From positions 1 to 64,000 of the forward strand of contig NZ_BMKU01000015.1 of assembly GCF_014644495.1 (NCBI RefSeq): DNA of 64,000 nucleotides, read 5' to 3'. Under the pieces are notes generated by a model. It did not search any database and had not been told where the DNA came from. It worked only from the letters and a program-made list of their open reading frames with translations. Positions 1-8,442 of this stretch are shown here, in pieces. Both the position numbers and the translations under genes were made by a program. The stretch's first letter is position 1. The number at the start of each line of letters is the position of its first letter. The stretch comes from Pseudarthrobacter polychromogenes (GTDB lineage: Bacteria; Actinomycetota; Actinomycetes; Actinomycetales; Micrococcaceae).

Positions 1-645
1 GGCGTGGCCCGCGACGACCTCGAAGACGAGGGCGTGTGGCTGTACGCCGAAACGGTCCGGAAGATCCACGAACTGAACCCCGGCACCGGCGTCGAACTGC
101 TGATCCCGGACTTCTCCGGCAAACCCGGGCACATCAAAGCGATCTGCGATTCAAAACCTGAAGTGTTCGCGCACAACGTTGAGACCGTGCCGCGGATCTT
201 CAAGCGGATCCGCCCGGCGTTCCGGTACGAGCGGTCCCTGGATGTGATCACGCAGGGCCGGAACCTGGGCATGGTGACCAAGTCCAACCTGATCCTGGGC
301 ATGGGCGAGACCCGCGAGGAAATCTCCGAGGCCCTGCGGGACCTGCATGAGGCCGGCTGCGACCTGATCACCATCACCCAGTACCTTCGCCCGAGTGAGC
401 GGCACCTGCCGGTGGACCGGTGGGTCAAGCCGCAGGAATTCGTGGACCTCCAGGACGAGGCCACCGAGATCGGGTTCCTCGGCGTCATGTCCGGGCCGCT
501 GGTCCGCTCCTCCTACCGCGCCGGCCGGCTCTGGGCCACCGCGATGCGGAAGAAAGGCTGGGACATCCCCGCCGAACTCGCCCACATCGAGTCCTCCGGC
601 AGCACCCGCCAGGAAGCCAGCTCACTCATCGCAGCACACCACTGA
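1..645 (+). CDS. lipA: Lipoyl synthase, C-terminal part (5' truncated by window edge)
   Basis: Radical-SAM lipoyl synthase inserts two sulfurs into protein-bound octanoyl groups to make lipoyl cofactor for pyruvate and 2-oxoglutarate dehydrogenases. Only the last ~214 residues are present; the frame is open at base 1, so the CX3CX2C cluster motif lies outside the window. The visible part has the conserved barrel segments ([34 protein letters not shown]) and the family C-terminal signature SSYRAG near visible residue 165. A strong hairpin follows at about 680-720. The order lipA, small membrane protein, RDD protein, glnA matches the mycobacterial Rv2218-Rv2220 region, which supports the call. 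Confidence 0.96.
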   Translation, partial: GVARDDLEDEGVWLYAETVRKIHELNPGTGVELLIPDFSGKPGHIKAICDSKPEVFAHNVETVPRIFKRIRPAFRYERSLDVITQGRNLGMVTKSNLILGMGETREEISEALRDLHEAGCDLITITQYLRPSERHLPVDRWVKPQEFVDLQDEATEIGFLGVMSGPLVRSSYRAGRLWATAMRKKGWDIPAELAHIESSGSTRQEASSLIAAHH

Positions 646-679
646 TCTGCAGTTCCCAACAAAACGCAGCGTCCCCAAA

Positions 680-720
680 GGGCCGGCATCCGAACAATCC
701 GGTGCCGGCCCTTCGGCTTT
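680..720 (+). terminator. Rho-independent-type terminator after lipA
   Basis: GGGCCGGCATC (680-690) pairs with GGTGCCGGCCC (701-711) with one G-T wobble, followed by a T-rich tail TTCGGCTTT. It sits between the lipA stop and the DUF4191 gene. Confidence 0.7.
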
Positions 721-742
721 GGTCACGTAGAATTAAGGCACT

Positions 743-1495
743 ATGGCGAAATCCCCTGATTCCAGCAACTCCACTCCGTCTGGCTCCAGCGCAGTCAAGC
801 GTGGCCTCTTCTCCCGCAAGCCGAAAGAAGCGAAGGCCAAGAAGCCCAGCCGGCTCAAGCAGATCCGCGAAGTCTTCACCATGACCCGCCGTCATGACCC
901 CATGGTCCCGTGGCTGATGCTGCTGGTTTTCCTTGGCGTCGTGGCTGTCAGCTTCCTGGTGGGCTTCTGGCTGGATAACTGGATCACCGGCCTGATCATC
1001 GGCATCCCCCTGGGCCTGCTCGGTGCCACGTTCATCCTGTCCCGCAGGGCAGAGCGCGCCGCATTCGCCCAGATCGAGAACCAGCCCGGCGCTTCCGGCG
1101 CCGCACTGGGAACGCTCCGCCGCGGCTGGATCACCGAGGAACAGCCTGTTGCCGTTAACCCAAGGACACAGGACGCCGTCTTCCGCGCCATCGGCCGTCC
1201 CGGCGTCGTCCTTGTCAGCGAAGGCCCCACGCACCGGGTGAAGCCGCTGCTGGACGCGGAACGTAAACGCCTTGCGCGCATCCTGCCGAACGTCACCGTC
1301 CACGTCATCGAAAGCGGCCGGGGCGAGGGCCAGGTGCCCATCAGCGAGGTGGCCAAGAAGATGGGCAAGCTCAAGAAGGAATTGACCAAGCTTGAGGTGA
1401 ACGCAGTGTCCAAGCGCATCGCCTCACTGGGCAACCGCCTCCCGATCCCCAAAGGCATCGACCCCTACAAGGCGCGTCCCAACCGCGGACGCTAG
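743..1495 (+). CDS. DUF4191 family membrane protein
   Basis: A 250-residue protein of unknown function. The N-terminus (residues 1-45) is Ser/Lys-rich and basic, followed by two hydrophobic segments at about 55-76 and 80-100 that should form a membrane hairpin, then a cytosolic-looking C-terminal domain of ~140 residues ending in a basic tail. Families of this type sit immediately downstream of lipA in actinobacteria (Rv2219 position in Mycobacterium). The start is ATG at 743 with TTAAGG nearby, and a TAGAAT hexamer (728-733) just upstream suggests a very short leader. No catalytic motif is evident; function is unknown. Confidence 0.85.
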   Translation: MAKSPDSSNSTPSGSSAVKRGLFSRKPKEAKAKKPSRLKQIREVFTMTRRHDPMVPWLMLLVFLGVVAVSFLVGFWLDNWITGLIIGIPLGLLGATFILSRRAERAAFAQIENQPGASGAALGTLRRGWITEEQPVAVNPRTQDAVFRAIGRPGVVLVSEGPTHRVKPLLDAERKRLARILPNVTVHVIESGRGEGQVPISEVAKKMGKLKKELTKLEVNAVSKRIASLGNRLPIPKGIDPYKARPNRGR

Positions 1496-1577
1496 TTATC
1501 GAACCTGCCCCGGTTCCGGCTCCGGCCGGCAGCCGGGGCGTTTCTTTGCCGCTTTCACGGCAGGAAAGGACATTATA

Positions 1578-1937
1578 GTGACCTTCAAGAAAACGGCGGT
1601 GATCCGCGCATTCCGGATCCTGGCCATCGCCGAAGCCTTCAGCTGGGCGGCGCTCCTTATCGGCATGTACTTCAAATGGATTGCCGGCACCACCGAGATA
1701 GGCGTCCAGGTTGCCGGACCAATACACGGTGCACTCTTTGTGGGCTATGGCATTGCCGCCCTTGCCCTCTGGAGGCTGCAGCGGTGGCCCTTCGTCGTGG
1801 CGCTGTTCGCCGGCATCTCCGCCGTTTTCCCGTTCGCCACGGTCCTGTTCGAGCGCTGGGCGGACAAGCGGAACTACCTGGACGCCGCGCCTTCATCACC
1901 GGGCACCGCGGCAGTTCGGGAAGCCAGCTCCGTATAG
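1578..1937 (+). CDS. DUF3817 family small membrane protein
   Basis: A 119-residue integral membrane protein with three predicted membrane segments, roughly residues 10-30, 47-66 and 70-92, and a short polar C-terminal tail. The composition and the segment FRILAIAEAFSW are typical of DUF3817, a family of unknown function common in actinobacteria. The start is GTG at 1578, preceded by AGGAAAGGA. It lies downstream of the DUF4191 gene on the same strand (82-base gap) and converges with the RDD gene. No function can be assigned. Confidence 0.85.
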   Translation: MTFKKTAVIRAFRILAIAEAFSWAALLIGMYFKWIAGTTEIGVQVAGPIHGALFVGYGIAALALWRLQRWPFVVALFAGISAVFPFATVLFERWADKRNYLDAAPSSPGTAAVREASSV

Positions 1938-1974
1938 CCGGGGCCTCGGGCCCGGAAATCCGGGGCTGCAGCCT

Positions 1975-2412
1975 TTAGCGCCGCACCAGCAGCGTGTCCA
2001 TGGCCTTGTCGTGGAGGCCCCGGTGGTCGGGGTCGAAAATGACCGCGGGGATGACCAGGCAAAGCAGCAGGGACCTCACCAGCGCGGCCAGCGGCCCGGC
2101 CGGCCCGCCGCCGGCCCTGACCACGTGAATGCCCATGGCACGGTGTCCGATGCTGTAGCCAAGGGTTCCTATCAGCAGGGTCTGTTCGACGGCGAAGATC
2201 GCCAGGGTGGCCCACGGATCTCCCCCGAAAGCGAAGTTGCTGATCAGGAGCGCGATGCCCCAGTCAATCATGATGGCCGCGATCCTGCGGCCCGCCCGCG
2301 CAATGGAGCCCGGCCCCGACTCGGGCAGTCCCAGCCGCTCCCCCGGATATTTCGAGATACCCGAAGTGTCGGGGCCGGAGAGCCAGGAGCCGATGTCTTT
2401 GCGATCTACCAC
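1975..2412 (-). CDS. RDD family membrane protein
   Basis: A 145-residue protein with the RDD-type core: an Arg in RRIAAIMIDW and Asp at the start of the first membrane segment (~47-63), a second segment (~67-89) and a third (~108-127), ending in HDKAMDTLLVRR. RDD proteins are poorly characterised membrane proteins, some linked to ion or osmotic tolerance. It is divergent from glnA, with which it shares a ~300-base intergenic region; an RDD gene beside glnA1 also occurs in Mycobacterium (Rv2219A). Role here is unknown. Confidence 0.88.
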   Translation of the reverse strand: MVDRKDIGSWLSGPDTSGISKYPGERLGLPESGPGSIARAGRRIAAIMIDWGIALLISNFAFGGDPWATLAIFAVEQTLLIGTLGYSIGHRAMGIHVVRAGGGPAGPLAALVRSLLLCLVIPAVIFDPDHRGLHDKAMDTLLVRR

Positions 2413-2505
2413 GGTCCAAGCTTAGCGACTTCCCGCCGACCACACTGTGGATGGGGTTAGACCACGGAGTGGACGGAAGATAGCGTTGCCATATCAGGGC
2501 ATTAT

Positions 2506-2543
2506 GTAACCTGCCCGAAACAATGCGGACACGGACGGGAAAT
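2506..2543 (+). promoter_or_regulatory. GlnR-type operator upstream of glnA (tandem a/b half-sites)
   Basis: Four pentamers are spaced by exactly six bases: GTAAC (2506), GAAAC (2517), GACAC (2528), GAAAT (2539). This matches the published actinomycete GlnR pattern gTnAC-n6-GaAAC-n6 repeated every 22 bp. It is 170-207 bases upstream of the glnA start. The match is read by eye; binding is inferred. Confidence 0.75.
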
Positions 2544-2618
2544 GCCGCGTCCATAGGCTGTTACCAGTTTCAAGCAATCCGCCGCCAGGCAGTACGGGGC
2601 AGGTTTACACAGCAGGTA

Positions 2619-2634
2619 CTCACAGCAGGGAAAC
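2619..2634 (+). promoter_or_regulatory. Second, single GlnR-like site closer to glnA
   Basis: CTCAC (2619) - six bases - GAAAC (2630). The b half-site is perfect and the a half-site keeps T, A and C of gTnAC. It overlaps the left arm of the palindrome at 2625-2647. Confidence 0.45.
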
Positions 2635-2647
2635 TGCGTTTCCCTGC
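2625..2647. repeat. Palindrome in glnA upstream region
   Basis: GCAGGGAAAC (2625-2634) and GTTTCCCTGC (2638-2647) are perfect 10-base complementary arms around TGC. It may be a leader hairpin or an operator; it lies 66 bases before the glnA start. The rest of the 2413-2712 gap holds the GlnR boxes, an AT-rich stretch at about 2685-2700 and no ORF of note. Confidence 0.6.
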
Positions 2648-2712
2648 CCGTCGGATTGCGCTGGATCAGCTGGCTTGCCAGCCAGATATTTACATATGCG
2701 TTAGGAGCATAG

Positions 2713-4137
2713 ATGTTCAAGACTGCGGACGAAGTCCTCAAGTTCATCAAGGACGAAGATATTAAATTCGTCGATATCCGCTTCACCGACCTCCCGGGCG
2801 TCCAGCAGCACTTCAACGTGCCGGCCAAGAGCGTTGACGCAGACTTCTTCGTCAACGGCCAGCTCTTCGACGGGTCTTCCATCCGCGGCTTCCAGGGCAT
2901 TGCAGAGTCTGACATGCAGCTGATCCCGGACGTCACCACTGCGTTCCTGGACACCTTCCGCATGGAGAAGACGCTGGCGCTGAACTTCTCCATCGTCAAC
3001 CCCCGCACGGGCGATCCGTACCACCGCGACCCCCGCGGCGTGGCCGAGAAGGCCGAAGCCTACCTGGCCTCCACCGGCATCGCCGACACCGCATTCTTCG
3101 CCCCCGAAGCTGAGTTCTTCGTGTTCGACAACGTGCAGTACCAGTCCTCCCCGCAGGGCAGCTTCTACAAGATCGACTCCGAGGAAGCCCACTGGAACAC
3201 GGGCCGCGAGGAAGAAGGCGGAAACCTGGGCTACAAGACCCCCGTCAAGGGCGGTTATTTCCCGGTTTCCCCCACCGACAAGCAGGCTGACCTGCGCGAC
3301 GCCATGTGTGTCGCCCTGGACGAGGCCGGCCTTGAGGTCGAGCGCAGCCACCACGAAGTTGGATCCGCCGGCCAGGCTGAGATCAACTACAAGTTCACCA
3401 CCCTGACGCACGCTGCCGATGACCTGCAGAAGTTCAAGTACGTCATCAAGAACACCGCAGACGCCTGGGGCAAGTCCGTAACGTTCATGCCCAAGCCGGT
3501 CTTTGGCGACAACGGTTCCGGCATGCACTGCCACCAGTCGCTGTGGAACGGCGGCGAGCCGCTGTTCTACGACGAGAAGGGCTACGCCGGCCTGTCCGAC
3601 ACCGCCCGCTGGTACATTGGCGGCCTGCTCAAGCACGCCTCCGCCGTCCTGGCCTTCACCAACCCGACGGTGAACTCCTACCGCCGCCTGGTCAAGGGCT
3701 TCGAAGCTCCGGTCAACATGGTCTACTCGCAGGGCAACCGCTCCGCAGGTATCCGCATCCCGATCACGGGCTCCAACCCCAAGGCCAAGCGCATCGAGTT
3801 CCGCGCTCCGGACCCCTCCTCCAACCCGTACCTGGCGTTCGCTGCCCAGCTGATGGCCGGCATCGACGGTATCCGCAACCGCATTGAGCCCCCGGCCCCG
3901 ATCGACAAGGACCTCTACGAGCTCCCCGCCGAAGAGGCCAAGGACATCCCCAAGGCTCCGGGCACGCTCGAGGAAGCACTGGAGGCCCTGCGTGAGGACA
4001 ACGAGTTCCTGCAGGCCGGCGGCGTGTTTACCCAGGACCTGATCGACACCTGGATCGAGTACAAGTACGAGAACGAGATCCGCCCGCTGTCCCTGCGCCC
4101 GAACCCCTACGAGTTCGAGCTCTACTACGGCGTCTAG
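2713..4137 (+). CDS. glnA: Glutamine synthetase type I-beta
   Basis: Makes glutamine from glutamate, ammonia and ATP as a dodecamer; main ammonium assimilation enzyme. The 474-residue length matches adenylylated GSI. Visible landmarks: DGSSIRGF near residue 55, the metal-site region [10 protein letters not shown], the substrate segment NRSAGIRIP, and the adenylylation loop DKDLYELP with Tyr402. The start is ATG 2713 behind TTAGGAG. Upstream GlnR-type boxes suggest nitrogen control at transcription, and the GlnE adenylyltransferase gene lies 1.3 kb downstream on the other strand, giving post-translational control. Followed by a strong terminator. Confidence 0.98.
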   Translation: MFKTADEVLKFIKDEDIKFVDIRFTDLPGVQQHFNVPAKSVDADFFVNGQLFDGSSIRGFQGIAESDMQLIPDVTTAFLDTFRMEKTLALNFSIVNPRTGDPYHRDPRGVAEKAEAYLASTGIADTAFFAPEAEFFVFDNVQYQSSPQGSFYKIDSEEAHWNTGREEEGGNLGYKTPVKGGYFPVSPTDKQADLRDAMCVALDEAGLEVERSHHEVGSAGQAEINYKFTTLTHAADDLQKFKYVIKNTADAWGKSVTFMPKPVFGDNGSGMHCHQSLWNGGEPLFYDEKGYAGLSDTARWYIGGLLKHASAVLAFTNPTVNSYRRLVKGFEAPVNMVYSQGNRSAGIRIPITGSNPKAKRIEFRAPDPSSNPYLAFAAQLMAGIDGIRNRIEPPAPIDKDLYELPAEEAKDIPKAPGTLEEALEALREDNEFLQAGGVFTQDLIDTWIEYKYENEIRPLSLRPNPYEFELYYGV

Positions 4138-4159
4138 CATCACCGTCTCCTGAGACACC

Positions 4160-4194
4160 AAAGGCGGCCACCGGTTCACCGGTGGCCGCCTTTT
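4160..4194 (+). terminator. Terminator after glnA
   Basis: A perfect 15-base stem (4160-4174 with 4179-4193), tetraloop TTCA, ending in TTTT. A second 8-base hairpin (CCGGCTCC/GGAGCCGG, about 4219-4250) follows. The region 4195-4388 shows no convincing gene. Confidence 0.85.
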
Positions 4195-4388
4195 GCGTGT
4201 GGCCCGAAGGTGGGAGCCCGGCTCCAGACGTGCTGAGACCGGGAGCCGGACCCCCTGACGAATGCCCCCCGGGACGAAGACCAGTTTCAGCCCTCCCCCC
4301 AACAAGGTTGAAGAACACCGCCATTCCACATGATCGGGCAATCGCTTTCTCAGCGCAATACGGCCCGCCGCCTGTTATGCCATTGTGG

Positions 4389-4904
4389 TCAAAAACTGCG
4401 GAACATGATCCGTTGCGGACCCGCCTGCCCGCCGGTGTACTGTCCCCGGTCCACGAACCCCGCCCGGCGGTAAGCGGACAGGCCCGCAGCGTTCGCTTCA
4501 TTGACGGAAAGAACGACGCCGGCCTCCCCGGTATGGTGCCTGGCCGTGAGTTTTTGGGCGGCGGACACGGCGGCGGCTGCCGCGAGCGGACCCAGTCCCC
4601 TGCCCTGTTCGCGCCTGTCGATCAGGAAGCCCCTGAGGAGCCACGCAGAGTGGTCGTCCGGCCAGCCGGCCAGGCGCGCCGCCGCGGCCTGCAGGGTCAG
4701 GACGCCGACGGTCCGGCCGGCGGACTCGATGACATAGGGCCGGCGTGATTCCTCGGCAAGCCCGGTGAGGGCCATCCGGAGCGGATCGCCAACAAACCTG
4801 TCCTGCCCTGGCGCCATTTCGAGTCCGCCAACTGCCTCGAGGTGGATGGCGCGGGCGTCGTCGTCGAGGTCCTGGAGCGAAATCAGCCAGACGTCCGTGG
4901 CCAC
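4389..4904 (-). CDS. GNAT family N-acetyltransferase
   Basis: About 171 residues with a GNAT fold: the acetyl-CoA loop Q/R-x-x-G-x-G appears as EQGRGLG, and the C-terminal SVNEANAAGLSAYRRAGF is the typical beta5-alpha4 motif (N-x-A-x-x-x-Y-x-x-x-G-F). Substrate unknown. I chose the GTG at 4904, six bases past the stop of the VOC gene; an upstream ATG at 4991 would overlap that gene heavily and adds residues without family likeness. Ribosome site is weak, so the start is uncertain. It is paired with the VOC gene and looks like an insertion between glnA and glnE. Confidence 0.8.
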   Translation of the reverse strand: MATDVWLISLQDLDDDARAIHLEAVGGLEMAPGQDRFVGDPLRMALTGLAEESRRPYVIESAGRTVGVLTLQAAAARLAGWPDDHSAWLLRGFLIDRREQGRGLGPLAAAAAVSAAQKLTARHHTGEAGVVLSVNEANAAGLSAYRRAGFVDRGQYTGGQAGPQRIMFRSF

Positions 4905-4909
4905 GCCGT

Positions 4910-5353
4910 TCAGGTCTGAGGTCCGGCAGAATCTTCGTGTGAGGGGGACTCGGCGGGCGGGCCTGCCGGGTCCATCCACAAGACCTCCCAAAGGTGCCCG
5001 TCCGGGTCCTGGAAGCTGTGGTTGTACATAAAGCCGTAGTCCTGGGCATCCTGGGACGCGGAGCCGCCGTTGGCCAGGGCATTCTGCACTGCCTGGTCGA
5101 CGGCCTCCCTGCTGTCCACGGAGTAGGCGATGATTGCTTCGGCTGAACCCTTGGTGCTGGCGACCTCCTTTGTAGTGAAGGTCTTGAAGTATGCCTCCAC
5201 CAGGAGCATCACGTACGCGTTCTCATTGACCACCATGCACGTGGCGTTCTCGTCCGTGAAATCGGGGTTGAAGGTAAAGCCCAGGGCCGTGAAGAAAGCG
5301 ACTGAGCGTTGGAGGTCCTGGACGGGCAGGTTGAGGAAGAGTTGGCTAGCCAT
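4910..5353 (-). CDS. VOC (glyoxalase/bleomycin-resistance fold) family protein
   Basis: A 147-residue single-domain vicinal-oxygen-chelate protein. The N-terminus (LFLNLPVQDLQRSVAFFTAL) and the end (SFQDPDGHLWEVLWMD) are the characteristic beta-alpha-beta-beta-beta edges, with a Glu/His pair at GHLWEV typical of metal ligands. The subgroup resembles 'glyoxalase/bleomycin resistance' proteins of unknown substrate with a Tyr-rich C-terminal part. The ~18-residue polar tail is not part of the fold. Transcribed with the downstream GNAT gene. Confidence 0.88.
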   Translation of the reverse strand: MASQLFLNLPVQDLQRSVAFFTALGFTFNPDFTDENATCMVVNENAYVMLLVEAYFKTFTTKEVASTKGSAEAIIAYSVDSREAVDQAVQNALANGGSASQDAQDYGFMYNHSFQDPDGHLWEVLWMDPAGPPAESPSHEDSAGPQT

Positions 5354-5421
5354 GCGCTCAACCTAGCACCGGGCCCTGACAGGTGTCAGCCGCCCTGCCG
5401 CCTTCCGCCGGCTCCTACCGG

Positions 5422-8400
5422 CTACTGGCCGTAGAAGACCCGCTCGAAGACAGCCCTCGCCCGCCGGCTGACCCGCAGGTAATCCTCCTCCAGCGCCGCT
5501 GCCTGTCCCGGTTCGTATCCGCACCAGCGGGCGACGGCTTCCAGGTCCCGCCGGGACGACGGCAGAAGGTCCGAGGCCTTGCCGCTCCAGATGACGTTCG
5601 CGGACCGGATCCGGCTTGCAAGACGCCAGGCCGTGGCCAGCAGGCCGGCGTCGTCCTGTGCGAGCAGGCCGGTCCGGGCGGCAGCGTCCAGCGCTTCCAG
5701 GGTGGACGTGGTCCGCAGCTCCGGGTGGCTGCCGGCGTGCTGCAGCTGCAGGAGCTGGACAAGCCATTCGACGTCGCTCAGTCCGCCCCGGCCCAGCTTG
5801 AGGTGGCGTGCGGGGTCGGCGCCGCGGGGCAGTCGTTCGGACTCCACGCGCGCCTTGATCCGCCTGATTTCCCGCACGTCGGTCTCGGCAACCGATTCCG
5901 GATACCTGATGGGCTCGATGAGGTCCAGGAAGTCCCTGGCCAGGTCGTCATTGCCGGCCATGGGGCGGGCCCTGAGCAGGGCCTGCGCCTCCCAGATGAG
6001 GGACCAGCGCCGGTAGTATTCGGCGAAGGAGTCGAGGGAACGGACCATGGCACCGTTCTTCCCCTCGGGGCGCAGGTCCGCGTCCATCTGGAGCACCCGC
6101 TCGGCCATGATGGCCGGCTTCAAGGGCTGGGTCAGCAGGGTGGAGACCTTGTTGACGATCCGGGTGGCCTGTTCCTGTGCTTCCTCGGGGCTGAACCCGG
6201 GCAGGGCCCTGTGCACGTACATCACATCCGCGTCCGAACCGTAGCCGATCTCGCGGCCGCCCTGCCGTCCCATGGCAACCACCAGCACGGTGGTCTTCAG
6301 CGGTCCGTTGGCGGAGACGATGCCCTCCGCCACGCGCAGGGCGCCCAGGACCGCGGCCCTGTCCGTGTCCGCCAGGGCCCTCCCCACCTGGTCCTGGTCC
6401 AGCAGGCCGGCTGAATCGGCGATGGCGATCCGGAGGATTTCACGGCGCCGGATCAGTCGGATGAGGCGCATGGCGCTTTCCGGATCCGCGTGCCGCGACA
6501 TCTTGGAGGTGATTTCCTGCCACTGGGCATCGAACCCCACGGGTGCCAGGTCCTTGTCCTGGCCCAGCCAGGCCACCGACTCGGGCGAAACCTCCAGCAG
6601 ATCCGCTATCAGCCGCGAGTTGGACAGCATGTGGCACAACCGCTCTGCGGCCGCATTGGAGTCCCGGAGCATCCCCAGGTACCAGTGTGTGGTTCCCAGG
6701 GCCTCGCTGACGCGCCGGAACGCAAGGAGCCCCGCGTCCGCGTCCACGCCTTCAGCCAGCCAGTCGAGAAGGATCGGCAGCAGCTGCCGCTGGAGGGCTG
6801 CGCGCCGGCTGACACCAGCGGTCAGGGCCTCGATATGGCGCATGGCGCCCTTCGGGTCCCGGTACCCCAGGGCAGCCAGGCGGCCCTCGGCTGCTTCCGG
6901 CGTCAGCTTTGCGTCTTCACTGCTGAGCTTGGCCGCCGTGTTGAGCAGCGGCCGGTAGAAGATGCGCTCATGCAGTTCCCGGACGGAGCGCTTGGTTTTC
7001 TGCCAGGTGGACAGCAGCGCGTCCGGATGGGGACGCTCGTTGGAGAAGGGGCCCAGCACGGCTTTCGCCAGCGACCTGAGCGCCGGTTCGGCAATGGGCA
7101 TCAGGTGCGTCCTGCGCAGCTGGAAGAGCTGGATGCGGTGTTCCAGCAGGCGCAGGTAGCGGTAGGCGTTGTCGAAGGCGGCCGCGTCCGAGCGGCCGAT
7201 ATAGCCCCCGGCGGACAGGGCAGCGATCGCGGAGGTGGTGTCCCGGCGTCGGAGTGTTTCGTCTGCCTTGCCGTGGACCAGCTGGAGCAGCTGCACGGTG
7301 AATTCGACGTCACGCAGCCCCCCGCGGCCAAGCTTAATCTGGCGCTGCTCCTCCGCAGCCGGAATGTGTTCGGTCACCCGGCGGCGCATGGCCTGCACCG
7401 ATTCCACGAATCCGTCCCGGCTTGCAGAACTCCAGATCAGCGGCGCGACGGCTTCCTCGTAGCGGCGGCCAAGGTCGGCGTCGCCGGCAATGGTCCGGGC
7501 CTTGAGCAGCGCCTGGAACTCCCAGCTTTCAGCCCAACGGGCATAGTACGTCTGGTGCGAGGCAAGGGTGCGGACCAATGGTCCGGACTTTCCTTCCGGC
7601 CGAAGGTTCGCGTCCACCTCCCATAGGCCCGGTTCACGGGCAACGGAGGAGATGGCGCGGGAGATTCCGCTCGCCAGCGCTGTTCCTATGGTGTTCGCCT
7701 TCGCGTCATCGAGGGCGCCGGGGTCCACCACGTAGATGACGTCGACGTCGGAAATGTAGTTCAGTTCCCGCGCGCCGCACTTGCCCATCCCGATCACGGC
7801 AAGGCCGACGTCGGCAACGTCACCGGCGCCGTACTGCTCGCCCGCCTCGGCGCGCGAGACGGCGAGGGCCGCTTCGATGGCTGCGCCGGCAAGGTCCGCG
7901 AGCTCCGCTCCCACTGACGGGAGGAAATCCAGGGGATCGGCCGCGCACAGGTCCTTGACGGCCAGGTCCACTACACCCCTGCGGTACGCTGTGCGAAGCG
8001 CCGCGTAGGCGTCATTGCCGGTGCTGGCTGCCACGGGCCGGGCAGCGCGGGGGTCAGCGCCCACGGACTGCAGGAGGACCCCGCGCAGGGCGGCAGGATC
8101 GGACTGCAGCGGCTCGGGGCTGGCGCGGACATGGAAGGCCTCCAGGTGTTCCGGATGCCGGATCAGGAACTCCCCCAGAGCTTCGGACGCACCCAGCACG
8201 CGGTACATCGGTTCACTGGTGTCGGGGTCGGCGGCGGCCAGTTCCCGGAGCGCCGGGTGCTTTTCGATCAGGCGGACCAGGGACTGCAGAGCGGTGTCCG
8301 GGCTGGCTGCCAACTGCAGGCCCGCAAACAGCCTGTCCTGGTCCAGCCCTTCCAGTTCAGGCGCAGCAAGGAACCGCTCCCCCTTGTCGAGGTCGCTGAA

Positions 8401-8433
8401 TCCAGCCGCAATAAGGCGGCGTGCCAGGCTCAC
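5422..8433 (-). CDS. glnE: Bifunctional glutamine synthetase adenylyltransferase / adenylyl-removing enzyme
   Basis: Adds and removes AMP on the regulatory Tyr of GlnA according to nitrogen status. At 1003 residues it has two nucleotidyltransferase halves: the N-terminal active site GMGKCGARELNYISDVD near residues 215-231, and the C-terminal one AMGRQGGREIGYGSDAD near 719-735, each with G-S/S-D-x-D and separated by helical bundles containing KLGRGGLRDVEF and KLGRGGLSDVEW. Both active sites look intact. It lies directly downstream of glnA2 (9-base gap), so the two are probably co-transcribed; this order matches Rv2222c-Rv2221c. Confidence 0.97.
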   Translation of the reverse strand: MSLARRLIAAGFSDLDKGERFLAAPELEGLDQDRLFAGLQLAASPDTALQSLVRLIEKHPALRELAAADPDTSEPMYRVLGASEALGEFLIRHPEHLEAFHVRASPEPLQSDPAALRGVLLQSVGADPRAARPVAASTGNDAYAALRTAYRRGVVDLAVKDLCAADPLDFLPSVGAELADLAGAAIEAALAVSRAEAGEQYGAGDVADVGLAVIGMGKCGARELNYISDVDVIYVVDPGALDDAKANTIGTALASGISRAISSVAREPGLWEVDANLRPEGKSGPLVRTLASHQTYYARWAESWEFQALLKARTIAGDADLGRRYEEAVAPLIWSSASRDGFVESVQAMRRRVTEHIPAAEEQRQIKLGRGGLRDVEFTVQLLQLVHGKADETLRRRDTTSAIAALSAGGYIGRSDAAAFDNAYRYLRLLEHRIQLFQLRRTHLMPIAEPALRSLAKAVLGPFSNERPHPDALLSTWQKTKRSVRELHERIFYRPLLNTAAKLSSEDAKLTPEAAEGRLAALGYRDPKGAMRHIEALTAGVSRRAALQRQLLPILLDWLAEGVDADAGLLAFRRVSEALGTTHWYLGMLRDSNAAAERLCHMLSNSRLIADLLEVSPESVAWLGQDKDLAPVGFDAQWQEITSKMSRHADPESAMRLIRLIRRREILRIAIADSAGLLDQDQVGRALADTDRAAVLGALRVAEGIVSANGPLKTTVLVVAMGRQGGREIGYGSDADVMYVHRALPGFSPEEAQEQATRIVNKVSTLLTQPLKPAIMAERVLQMDADLRPEGKNGAMVRSLDSFAEYYRRWSLIWEAQALLRARPMAGNDDLARDFLDLIEPIRYPESVAETDVREIRRIKARVESERLPRGADPARHLKLGRGGLSDVEWLVQLLQLQHAGSHPELRTTSTLEALDAAARTGLLAQDDAGLLATAWRLASRIRSANVIWSGKASDLLPSSRRDLEAVARWCGYEPGQAAALEEDYLRVSRRARAVFERVFYGQ

Positions 8434-8442
8434 GCCCGCAGC

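Noticed and set aside
4260-4310. Two C6 runs after glnA, considered as a 6C-type small RNA
   Set aside because: The C runs are not in the loops of two hairpins as that RNA class requires.
2701-4341. 546-residue open frame antisense to glnA
   Set aside because: Frame of glnA's third codon position read backwards in GC-rich DNA; low-complexity Val/Gly/Leu composition and no family likeness.
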